From Paralithodes platypus (Eukaryota; Arthropoda; Malacostraca; Decapoda; Lithodidae): DNA of 64,000 nt. Below are positions 54,816 through 64,000 of the stretch, in pieces. A program made the position numbers and the translations under genes. The notes under the pieces were generated by a model. It saw only the letters and a list, made by a program, of their open reading frames with translations. It made no database searches and was not told where the DNA came from. The stretch's first letter is position 1; each line of letters begins with the position of its first letter. The DNA is taken from NCBI GenBank assembly GCA_032716605.1, contig CM064492.1, positions 55,412,364-55,476,363 of the forward strand, in the 5' to 3' direction.

Positions 54816-55754
54816 CTACAACCCTTCTTCATCCATAGTCCCATCTTTACTCAACACACTGCCCAGATACTTAAAAGAGTTGACGATCTCCATAGCTTGA
54901 CCGTTCAGCTTAACCTCACACTCTGTGACTTCACCCCTTTCGAAGACCATAACCTTGCTCTTCCCCGCATTTACCTTCAAATTCCGTTTTTCGCACACTG
55001 TTCCAAACTCACTTACCAGACCCTGCAACTCCCATTCATTATCACTCATCAGAACTGTATCATTCGCAAACAGCAGTATAGGTACCTTCCACTCAATTCC
55101 CTCCCTTTTCATCAATACACCAACATCCACTACTCTTGATACTATTTCTTTCATGACTCCATCCATATATACAGTAAACAACCACAGGGACATCACACAC
55201 CCCTGTTTCAAACCAACATTCAGGTCAAAGAACTCGCTCTGCTCACTCTCCACACGTACTGCTGCCTTTGCACCCTCATACGTCATGCTCTTCACTGCTT
55301 TCAGCAACTTGCCATCTACTCCGTATATTCTAAGTACTTTCCACAAACCTTCTCTATTCACTCTGTCATAGGCCTTCTCCAAGTCCATAAAGGCAACATA
55401 CACCTTTTCTTGTTTCTCCAGATATTTCTCTACAACACAATTCAGGGTAAAAATCTGATCTACACATCCTTTTCCCTTCCTAAAACCTCCCTGCTCGTCG
55501 CCTATCCATTTCTCCGTTCTCACTCTCTCTCTCTCAATCACTACCCTACTGTATACCTTCCCTACTACGCTTAGAAGACATATTCCTCGGTGGTTACCAC
55601 ACACTCCTCTTTCCCATTTGCCCATATATAGGGGGACTATTATGCCAGTCTTCCAGTCATTGGGTGCACTCCCCTTCTCCCATGCTAGTTTGCACATTTT
55701 CCATACCCATTCGATCACTTTCTCACCACCATACCTCAACATTTCCCCACACAC
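54816..55754 (-). pseudogene. LINE E reverse transcriptase with mutated catalytic motif
   Basis: 312 residues on the minus strand: PNDWKTGIIVPLYMGK, VCGNHRGICLLSVVGKVY, DEQGGFRKGKGCVDQIF, AFMDLEKAYDRVNREGLW, GLKQGCVMSLWLF and the catalytic block ILLFANDTVLMSD. Where other LINE RTs have ADD, this has AND: the codon at 55062-55064 reads Asn. LNVNAGKSKVMVF-like and FKYLGSVLSKDGTMDEE follow. Loss of one catalytic Asp should abolish RT activity independently of the frame breaks. Confidence 0.82.
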
Positions 55755-55883
55755 TCCATCAGATTTCTGTTCCTGGTGCTTTCCCCAACTTCACTCTTTT
55801 CATGGCTTCCCACACTTCTGACCTCCTGATCCCCAACTCCTCCTCCACTACTGCTCTTCTTCTCCCTCCCATACCATATCCAG

Positions 55884-57278
55884 CTATGTTTTCCTTGGCT
55901 CTTCATTCCTTACATTTAGCAACTCATTGTAGTACTCCCTCCATCTTTCGACTCTCTCTTGCTTCTCGGCTAGCATTCTCCCATTCTTGTCTTTCACACC
56001 CTTACTGTTACCCTTGCTACCTTCCCTAACTTTCTTGACTTCTTTCCAGAACAGTTTCTTACTCTCCCTCCATTTTACACTCAGATTCCTTCCAAATTCC
56101 TTATCCACTCTTCTCTTACTTTCCTTCACTACTCTCTTCACCACCCTCTTACTCTCCACGTACCTCGCTCGTTTCTGTCTCTCGAAATCTTCATTCCCTC
56201 TACTACCCAACCACTCTCTATATGCTTTCTTCTTTTCTTCCACAGCTATTCTTACGTCTTCAGTCCACCATGCTGTACCTTTCACTCCCCTCCCTCTTCT
56301 CCTCACTCCACACACCTCCTCACATGCTGCACAGATCTCACCCTTAAACACCTTGCTCATCTCCTCCACTTCCTCCATAACTTCCAGGTCGAACCCACCT
56401 AGTCGTCTTTCCACTGCTCTCCTGTACTCCTCCCTGACTTCCTCCTCCTGCAACCTCTCCACCCTCCTCACCATTCCACCCTCCTCTCGCCTCCCTCCAG
56501 CTCTCCTCACCCACTTCTTTTGTATCCTAACCTTAGCTACCACTACATAATGATCAGACAAACCCCTTGCAATGCCCCTATACACCCTAGCATCCATCAC
56601 AGATTTCTTCATTCGTTCATCCACACATACATAATCAATCAATGACTTTCGTTCCACCACTGTCTCATCCTCCATCGTCCACACACGTTTCCACGTGTAC
56701 CTGTGGATCATTCTATGTCGGAAGAAGGTGTTGGCTATCCACAGCCTCCTCCCCACACATACGTCCACAAGTGCACTACCATTCCCATTCACCTCTGATG
56801 GTACCCCCCACCCTCCCACCACTCCCTCAACTTTCCTATCACCCACCTTACCATTCATATCCCCAATCAGAAATATTCTTTCGTTCTTGTCAAACTTCTC
56901 CAGGCACGCCTCCACATTCATCCAGAACTCCTCTTTCTTCCTTTCAAGTTTATCCTATGTCGGGGCATACACACACACAATCACCCACGTTTGTATTCCT
57001 ACTTTCATTCTCACCCACACAATCCTTGAACCCACAGACCCATACTCTCTTACACATTCCTTCCATTTGCTACTTACAAACAAACACGCACCTTCTCTCG
57101 CTGTTCCTTCACTCACTCCAGCACACACACCCATTCCACACTCCCACTCTCTCACATCTGAACCTTTCCATTTGGTCTCTGTCATTCCACATACATCCAG
57201 CCTGGCATTCACTTTCACTTCCAAAACCTCTCTCTCTTTTGTACCATCATTCATGCCACTAGCATTCCATATAGCCAT
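55884..57278 (-). pseudogene. LINE E endonuclease and linker
   Basis: Minus strand. 57278-56955 encodes IWNASGMNDGTKEREVLEV, LDVCGMTETKWKG (TET-type catalytic motif) and VIVCVYAPT, then an in-frame stop (TAG). The same frame continues to 55884: IFLIGDMNGKVGDR (GDxN motif), SLIDYVCVDERM, GLSDHYVVVAKV (SDH motif), a basic linker with AWWTEDVRIAVEEKKKAY, and QERVERWREYYNELLN. This order is typical of LINE apurinic endonucleases. A further frame break leads into the RT. Confidence 0.82.
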
Positions 57279-57500
57279 TCTCAGAATGTCCGAAGGAATG
57301 TCCTTAGTCGGTTGTGGTTCGTCAACATAGGTTCCGTCCGCATCCGTGGCTGTTCGTTCGTTTTTTTTTGCTTAGGTATTTTTTCCGGGTGGGGGTTGCA
57401 AGCCCACCGACTCAACCTCTTTAGTCGCCTCTTACGACACACGCAGAAGGCAAGATGAAGAAATAGCAATTTACCGTCCGCTTAAATGAAACAGAGTATA

Positions 57501-57687
57501 GTCACACGAACATCCAATCATGGACACAAATTTCATGCCTTCTCGAAAAACGGATTCTAATTACCTGAGATTACTAAGTTAGTAGTTTGCATGATGTACA
57601 TCTCTCTCGGACGAGGCTTTGTTAGTCGTGTATTTTCACCCAAAATTACAGACTACCAGATTAAATACTCCGTCATGGTGTAGTCAT
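57501..57687. other. Spacer, no gene seen
   Basis: Nothing recognised. Confidence 0.5.
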
Positions 57688-57893
57688 CCCTTTCAGTACC
57701 GGTGATGTATTTTCTATTTGATTGTAGCTACATGTAATCGATTATATGAAGATTAAGAAGGATATATATTGCTAAACAGATTAATCGAGATAGTATTTAC
57801 CTTCTTAATTCCCTCGGATCCTTCCTATGCAACATATAATCGTCTTATGGTAGCCAGAATTAACTGTCAAAATGCGTCATAATTTTATAAGGG
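57688..57893. mobile_element. TTAA MITE, CCCCTTC family
   Basis: Ends CCCTTTCAGTACCGGTGATG and CGTCATAATTTTATAAGGG before TTAA (57894-57897). Confidence 0.65.
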
Positions 57894-58029
57894 TTAAATT
57901 AAGACATTATGCCTCAATTTATTATTATTTTTTTTTTAAGAGACAATGAACGGAGGAAGGAAAAACACAGATAAAACAAAAAGGTCCATGTGCCTAAAGG
58001 CATCCTCCATTCATAAAATGTTTGTAACA

Positions 58030-59971
58030 TCTATCTATCTATTCTATCTATATGCTCAGGCCCAATCCCCATTTTGGGGGTAGCCGACTCAAGACAGAAC
58101 AAGAACAGGGAAAACACAAAAACAACATAAAACAAAAAATAAACACAAATAAAAAACACAAACTCTCACACATCCAGGTCACCCAGGAGAAGACCCAGAG
58201 ACCAGGGTTACCAAGGTCGCTCCAGCACTCCCCCGGCCCCTGACCACCAGGAGAGGTTCCGATCTCGGCAGGCAGACATGCAGCGGAGCCAAAGCGACAA
58301 GCCCTCCCACCACACTTCCAGGCACACCCTTCATATTAATCGTCTCCCCGGGCCAGGCGCCTGATGGACTATTATCTAGTCCAACTTGCGCCCGACCCCT
58401 TACTCAAAATGACCACGTGTTCACTCAACTATTCACAAGCACTCTCCACTCACTCCTGTCCACCACCACCTCCCCCGCCTGATCTACAGTCATTCCTCTA
58501 TCATCCAAAGCCTTTCTTACACAGTCTCTCCATCTCAATGGGGGTCCTCCCGCCCTTCTATCTCCCCTTGTACCTGACTCACATATTCTCTTTGTAAGCC
58601 TTTCATCTCCCATTCGTTCAACATGACCATACCAGCTCAGCACCCTTCTGTCCACTCTGGCTGACAAATGTTCCTGCTGCCCCACTCTCCTACGTATCTC
58701 TTCATTTCTCAATCTGTCTCTACGAGTAACTCCACACATACTCCTCAAGCAGCTCATCTCCATCACATCCAGCCCTCTTTTCTCCTTTTTCTTCAGAGCC
58801 CATGTCTCAGCCCCATACATCACTGTTGGCACAACAATTCCTTGATACAGTGCACTTTTTACTTTCACTCCGAGATTTCTCGTCTTCCACATACTTCCCA
58901 TTGCTCCGAAAACCTTCCTTCCTTCACACACTCTCTGTTTTACCTCCACTTCCATACCTCCAGTCCTGCTTATTGTTCCTCCTAGATATTTAAAACACTC
59001 TACTTGTTCCAATATTTCCCCATCCAGCCTCACATCTAGATTCACCCTATGCTCTCCCCTATTACACACCATTACTTTACTTTTATTGATGTTCACCTTC
59101 AGTTTCCTCCTTCCACAAACCACACCAAACTCTTTGACTACCCGCTGCAGTTTCTCATCAGAATCCGCCACCAATGCTGTGTCATCAGCGAACAGCAACT
59201 GATTCAACTCCCAATCTCTACCATTCTTTCCTACTAAACCCAATCCTCTTCCCATAGTTCTCCTTTTCACCTCCCTCACCACACCATCCATAAACATATT
59301 AAACAGCCATGGTGACATTACACAACCCTGTCGCAAACCTACCTTTACCTCAAACCATTCACTCAACTCACCATTTCCTACTCTCACACATGCTCTGTTC
59401 CCTTCATAAAAACTCTTAACTGCTTCTAACAAATTTCCTCCAATTTCATAAATCCTTAACACCTTCCACATTGCTTCATGGTCCACACGATCATATGCTT
59501 TTTCCAAGTCCATAAAAGCCCAAAATATCTCCTTATGCTTCTCTAAATACTTCTCGCATAACTGTCTTACTGCAAACATCTGATCCACGCACCCTCTTCC
59601 CCTCCTAAAACCGCACTGTTCTTCTCCTATTGCAACTTCCGTACACTTTATTATCCTCTCTATCAACACCCTGCCATACAGCTTTCCAACCACTGACAAT
59701 AAACTAATACCTCTATAACTTGAACACTCCTGCCGATCTCCCTTCCCCTTGTACAACGGCACAATACATGCACTCTTCCAGTCTATTGGTACCATTGACA
59801 CAGCAAAGCACACATTGAAAAGTCTCACCAACCAATCTATTATCACATCTCCACCCTTCTGTATACACTCCACAGCAATACCATCCAAACCTTCTGCTTT
59901 TCCCGCTCTCATTTGTTTCACTGCTTCTTTCACCTCATTTTCCTCAATCCTTTCATTCATTCCCTGCCACC
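58030..59971 (-). pseudogene. RTE-like LINE family B, 5'-truncated, RT well preserved
   Basis: Minus strand, inserted in LINE A3 with an 11-bp target duplication TGTTTGTAACA (58019-58029 and 59972-59982). About 500 codons are open: NEVKEAVKQMRAGKAEGLDG, VPIDWKSACIVPLYKGKG, SSYRGISLLSVVGKLYGRVL, EEQCGFRRGRGCVDQMF, AFMDLEKAYDRVDHEAMW, VGLRQGCVMSPWLFNMFMDG, catalytic LLFADDTALVADSD, KLKVNINKSKVMVCNR, FKYLGGTISRTGGMEVEV, MYGAETWALKKKEKRGLD and SWYGHVERMGDERLTKRI. The 3' UTR (58030-58420) ends with a GCTCAGGCCCAATCCCC block and an (ATAG)n tail. The open frame extends upstream into antisense-frame LINE A sequence, making a 604-codon chimera that is accidental. The endonuclease is missing. Confidence 0.88.
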
Positions 59972-60882
59972 TGTTTGTAACAACTGGATTTAAACTTTTG
60001 TAGATTGTAAGTTTGTGGAAAGCAACTCGGGGGAAGTGAATTCCAAAGAGTAGTAGTTCTAGGGATAAATGAATTTTGATAAGCAGAAGTTCTGCATTGT
60101 GGAGGATAAATAGTAAATTCATGGGCGCTCTCGGCTGCCCTAGTTCTACGGGGAAAGATTTGGAGAGGCGGCACAATTGAAGCAAGTTCCTCGGAACAAT
60201 TGCTGTGAAAATATCTGTAGAATAATGCAAGGGATGCAACGTTTCTTCGTATGGATAATGTAGGAAGGCCCTGTGTGATTGCAGGGTTATTGATTAATCT
60301 AATAGCTTTATTTTGAATTTTGTCCAACTGCCTCAATGCAACCACTCCACTTCCACTCCACAGAGGTGAAGAATAATCCATCTGAGAACGCACATGACTT
60401 TTATATATTACGGCCAACTGCTCGTCAGTGAAGAATTCTCGAACTCTGTACAGGAGTCCCAGTTTTTTAGAGGCATTCTTAGCAATGCTTCTAACATAAT
60501 GTGTCCAGCTCAAGTTAGTAGTTAATGTTACACCGAGAATGTCAATACTAGGGGAAGTGGGAATATTTACATCATTAACAAATATATGGGAGGCAGTGAG
60601 TTTCTGTCGGTTAGAAAATTGAATGTACTTGGTTTTCTGTGCATTAAAGGAAACTAGATTATTTTGTCCCCATTCATTAATTCTAGAAAGGTCCTGGTTC
60701 AGAGAAATTGCAGTGTTTATTTTTGAATTTATAAGATCGGGTTGGGTGAAAGAATTGGTAAATGTGAAGGAACTGTGGAGTGTTGAGTCATCTGCATAGG
60801 AATGTATTGGATTATGAGTGGTAGATATGAGATCATTGATATGAATGAGGAACAGAGTTGGGGCCAAAACTGATCCCTGGGG
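59972..60882 (-). pseudogene. LINE A3 reverse transcriptase part
   Basis: About 300 codons open on the minus strand: PQGSVLAPTLFLIHINDL, YADDSTLHSSFTF, FNAQKTKYIQFSNR, ILGVTLTTNLSWTHYV, RSQMDYSSPLWSGSG, IQNKAIRLINNPAI. Better preserved than copy A1 (no frame break in this part) and cut at the 3' side by LINE B. 60883-61002 beyond it has no recognised feature. Confidence 0.85.
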
Positions 60883-61002
60883 ATTCTGTTGTAGCAGCGC
60901 GACAGTTTTCACAAATCCCGAGGTCCTGAAATAGGAATCCAGCGAAAGTCGAAAATTTCGTGTCGTTTCAATAACAGTACCTCATCCGTCGTGGGGGTTT
61001 AA

Positions 61003-61355
61003 GGGGGCACACCTCGTTGTTCTCTCTCTCCTTCTGTCTCTGGGTTGTTAAATCAACCTATTTTTTAAAGACTTTTATCCCCATCCAGGTGTCGATTTTT
61101 TCCTGGCGAGCGGTAGCAAGACAGCATATTTTGTTTTAATTATTTTGACAGCAGGATAAATTTGTACATTTTTCGATAGAAAAATGTGTCCGGCGAAGCC
61201 GGATATCTCCATAAAATGCTGACTCACTATCACTCGCCAGGTAGAAATAGACACCTGGATGGGGATAAACGTCTTAAACAGTAGGCTGAATGGGGCCGAA
61301 TGGATACAAGCCAGAGAAAGAGAGAAATGGAGAGCAAAATAGCAGGTCACCCCCC
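61003..61355. mobile_element. Foldback TTAA element, complete (GGTGACC-arm type)
   Basis: TTAA 60999-61002; right flank TTAG. Left GGGGGCACACCTCGTTG, right GCAGGTCACCCCCC. Loop CCGGCGAAGCCGG and ACATTTTTCGATAGAAAAATGT. Arms ~150 bp. Confidence 0.82.
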
Positions 61356-61504
61356 TTAGTTTTCCTATCCTAGACTGTAATTATTATGATATACATTAAA
61401 CAGAGCACAAAACAATTCATTCGGTTACCATACATCAAATTATTCCTCTATTTATATTTGTGTATTTTGTTGTTATATTCAATCCCACATATTATGAAAA
61501 TTAA

Positions 61505-61830
61505 GGGGAGACGGTCGTTGTTCTGGTCCCCTTTCTCCCTCGTGTTTAGTCCCATTGGTTTTTTAGATTTTTAGACGTTCGGCCCATTTGTTTGGCGATT
61601 TTAAGACCTTTCTTCCTATTGTGTTATAAATGTTAAGACCTATAGTGCCATTCTAGGTGTCGATTTTTTTTCTGGCGAGCGAGAGCGAGCCTGTAATTGT
61701 ATGAGGGACCGGCCTTCGGCCGGGAAATTGTTCTACCGAAAAATGTACACATTTATCTTGAGGGGGTGTCTAGGGGATGTTTTTTCTAATTTTGAGGGAT
61801 GTCTAGCGAGAAAACTAAGAATTTATGAAT
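61505..61830 (+). mobile_element. Foldback TTAA family, half copy
   Basis: TTAA 61501-61504 then GGGGAGACGGTCG; core GGCGAGCGAGAGCGAGCC, CCGGCCTTCGGCCGGG, TTCTACCGAAAAATGTACAC. Confidence 0.78.
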
Positions 61831-61856
61831 GAATGAAAATATAGGCCAAAAAAGCA

Positions 61857-62030
61857 GTCAGTGTGGGTGGGTGGATAGGTGGCTGGATGGATGGGTGTAT
61901 GGGTGGGTGGTTGGATAGGTGGTTGGGTGGGTGGATGGATGGATGGGTGTTGCATGGGTGGGTGGTTGGATGGGTCGGTGGTTGGATAGGTGGATAGGTG
62001 GTTGGCTGGGTGAATGGGTGGTCCCCATAA
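61857..62030. repeat. (GGTGGATG)n-type minisatellite
   Basis: Irregular GGTGG/GGATG/GGTTG repeat. Gly/Trp or Pro/His-rich frames are by-products. Confidence 0.92.
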
Positions 62031-62080
62031 GTGCACAGCAACCCTTCCTCACGACAACCGCTGAAATGAAGACCACCTAT

Positions 62081-62478
62081 ATTATTATTCTGACGAAAAT
62101 CTATTATTACCTATCATTAACCATTATTACCTATTACTACCTATTATTATAATTATTCTGATGAAGACCCATTATTATTGATACCTATTTTTACCTATTA
62201 CCTATTATTACCTATTATTATTACCCATTATTATCTAAATTTCCTTTTATTAACTATTATTACCTATTACCTCGGCTACCCCAAAAATGGGGATTGGGCC
62301 TGAGCATATAGATAGATAGATAGACCTATTATTACCCATTATTACATATTACCTATTATTACCTATTACCTATTATTATTATTATTCTGATGAAGACTTA
62401 TTATTATTATTATTACTTATTTTACCTATTATTCTGATGAGGACCTATTTTTATTATTACCTATTATTACCTATTATT
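62081..62478. repeat. (TTATTACCTA)n repeat with inserted LINE B tail
   Basis: Repeats of TATTACC and CTATTA with three TTCTGATGA-GAC interruptions (62155, 62385, 62430). Confidence 0.88.
62272..62324 (+). mobile_element. LINE B 3'-end fragment (~50 bp)
   Basis: TCGGCTACCCCAAAAATGGG and GATTGGGCCTGAGC then (ATAG)n, identical to the 3' terminus of LINE B, with nothing upstream: an extreme 5' truncation. Confidence 0.8.
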
Positions 62479-62506
62479 AGGGGTTCGTCCCCTACGGGGA
62501 ACCCCT
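62479..62506. repeat. Near-perfect palindrome
   Basis: AGGGGTTCGTCCCC, TAC, GGGGAACCCCT: folds into a hairpin with ~13-bp arms. It follows the simple repeat directly and may mark the end of an unrecognised element. Confidence 0.7.
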
Positions 62507-63380
62507 ATTGTAATCATTAAACCTGGGATTTCATCCAAATTCTTCTTACGCGCCGGTTTTCGACGCAATAACTCCAGAACTGCTTTTTGGATCGGGATCA
62601 AACTTTCACAAAAGGTGCGTTTTTGTATTGGGCAACTTTTGATATGCTAAACATCCGGCATGGCGGCCAAACAGGCCCGTGGCAGCCGATTTCCCGAAAA
62701 ACTTGACGCCTAAATACCGTCTCTCCCACTCACAGGAAACGACTGGGCTTTGGCATACGCACTCCCCTACTAATGCTCCGCAAATTTTATAGAGAAGGTT
62801 TTGCTTTTGCACGTGGGTTTTTTTCCGGCAATCTTGAAAAAACCTTGAATTCCACTTAAAATTCCACATCTTGAAAACTACGCTGATGATCAGAGCCATG
62901 CTTGCGTAGTTGGGTGAGGCTCGCGATTCCGAACGTTTTGATACCAAAAAAATATAAATGGGTGGAATAGTTTGGCCGCAGCATTGAAAACTGTCTATTC
63001 TTAAATTACTTTAAAACCGAATTCGCTACCCACACAAAGTTTACCGTCTACAGTCTATAGGCTTCCACGCATCCCCCAGTTTTGCTTAATAACATAATCT
63101 CTTTATTATTCAGATCTATCATTTGTTTTTTATTTAAATCTCTCAAAACCGTTTGAGTCCGTACGAATTCCAGCAATTATTTAGCCAACCTACCTATACA
63201 TACCTACCCTACCAAATAATAATGATAAATTCAAATTTATTTTTGGTGAATGACAGAGTATTGGCTAAGGTTTTTAACAATTCCTCCCTTTGCCAAATGC
63301 TTAGTTTAATTACAATGATATGGACCTTTAAAGTTTTGGCAATTGCCTGTGTGACTCGTATTTTAACCCTCCTAAAGTGT
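62507..63380. other. No gene recognised
   Basis: A 113-codon minus frame (62606-62947) and a 100-codon plus frame (63153-63455) have no motif I recognise. Confidence 0.45.
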
Positions 63381-63880
63381 TACCACGAAATACCGCTAGA
63401 TCCTTTCTCAAAAGTCGCTAGCATGTTGCTACATAGCCAAACAATGTTAGGATAATGCTGCAATTTCTAAAGAGTTTTGGTTTGTTTGTTTTGCAAATTT
63501 TACAATGTAGCATGACTAGAATGTCTGAAATTTTCAAATTATCCCTAGTAAATGTCTCTAGATATAAAAGAAATGGCTGCTAGATTGAAGTAAATAGCTC
63601 TACATTTAGCGGTAACATGTAGCTTTACAACTGGCAACTCTGCAACCACCACCTCCCTCCCACCCTCCCAGTATGTCTCCACAAAATACCGCTAGGATCC
63701 TTTCTCAAAAGTCTCTAGCATGTTGCTACATAGTCAAACAATGTTAGAATAATGCTGCAATTTCTAAAGAGTTTTGGTTTGTTTGTTTTGCAAATTTTAC
63801 AATGTAATATGACTAGAATGTCTGAAATTTTTAAATTATCCCTAGTAAATCTCTCTAGATATGAAAAAATGGCTTCTAAA
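63381..63880 (+). repeat. Direct repeat, two ~205-bp copies, 296 bp apart
   Basis: 63381-63583 and 63677-63880 share GATCCTTTCTCAAAAGTC, GCATGTTGCTACATAG, GTTTTGCAAATTTTACAATG and TTATCCCTAGTAAAT at about 92%. Confidence 0.88.
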
Positions 63881-63895
63881 TCATAAACCTTTAAC

Positions 63896-63968
63896 CGTCC
63901 TGGTGGTGTAATGGTTAAGGTGGCAAAAATATGTGTGTGATAACCCGGGTTCGAATCCCGGTGGATCA
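63896..63968 (+). tRNA. tRNA-like sequence (pseudogene or SINE head)
   Basis: A-box-like TGGTGTAATGGTTAAGG, then CCGGGTTCGAATCCCGG, which forms a perfect 5-bp T stem with a normal TTCGAAT loop. The acceptor pairs weakly (GTCC with GGAT) and the anticodon arm is not clear. More likely a tRNA-derived SINE or pseudogene than a working tRNA; the window ends 32 bases later. Confidence 0.45.
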
Positions 63969-64000
63969 TATATACTTTAATTAATTTCACTGGGGGTGTG

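Larger units (their letters stand above)
54290..57500 (-). mobile_element. RTE-like LINE family E, near full length
   Basis: Non-LTR element on the minus strand with endonuclease and RT in one original ORF, now broken. The 3' end is a short (ATAG)n tail (plus-strand GATCTATCTATCTATCTATT at 54290-54308), as in RTE elements, with almost no 3' UTR. The 5' edge near 57500 is uncertain; a T run at 57360-57370 shifts the frame at the start of the ORF. Confidence 0.82.
57928..60882 (-). mobile_element. LINE family A, 5'-truncated copy A3, split by LINE B
   Basis: Poly(T) 57928-57937, then TTAAGAGACAATGAA as in copies A1 and A2. Homology runs to 58029, is interrupted by LINE B, and resumes at 59972-60882. 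Truncation is at about the same RT position as copy A1 (within the GSVLAP region). Confidence 0.88.

Noticed and set aside
54308..57330. Several Ser/Pro/Leu-rich plus-strand frames of 100-211 codons
   Set aside because: Antisense of the LINE E coding region.

Overview
This is eukaryotic, repeat-dominated DNA with no operons and no convincing complete host gene. Very dense simple-sequence repeats, many LINEs with internal frameshifts, abundant small TTAA-flanked foldback elements and LTR retrotransposons suggest an arthropod; a decapod crustacean is my best guess. That is an inference from repeat style, not from a marker gene.

Left third (1-17505). A 7.4-kb LTR retrotransposon (copy 1, 1980-9372) carries almost identical 1.53-kb LTRs. 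A (TA)n tract separates it from a candidate solo LTR (9425-11230). Then come a CR1-like LINE fragment, a foldback hairpin, a tRNA-like sequence, and a mariner-like inverted-repeat element holding a truncated LINE (family A).

Centre (17506-29580). A second, older copy of the same retrotransposon spans 12 kb because at least three other sequences sit inside it: a 451-bp TTAA MITE in the 5' LTR, a poly(A)-tailed retroposed piece in gag, and a 2.96-kb TTAA element in RT that itself contains an RTE-like LINE fragment. Read together, the copies show the order gag - protease - integrase - RT - RNase H. This is a Ty3/gypsy element with Ty1/copia-like order, the arrangement known for Gmr1. Both copies carry a decayed second copy of the RT palm just before the polypurine tract. 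Copy 1 has lost the real RT palm and RNase H by a deletion ending in that decayed copy. Both copies, and both candidate solo LTRs, sit in (TA)n tracts.

Right part (29581-64000). Four large minisatellites (17, 42, 40 and about 62 bp units), a 100-N assembly gap, one host-like exon fragment next to the gap (33073-33381), and several LINEs: family A (near full length, 36752-39900, partly included in a 1.56-kb tandem duplication; and a 57928-60882 copy), CR1-like C and D, and RTE-like B and E. About fifteen copies of a TTAA-flanked foldback family and about eight of a second TTAA MITE family are scattered throughout, with two mariner-like inverted-repeat elements, SINE-like fragments, and a tRNA-like sequence at the right edge.

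The most unusual object is the retrotransposon family: its gene order, its conserved decayed RT duplicate, the young deletion derivative, and its apparent preference for TA microsatellites.
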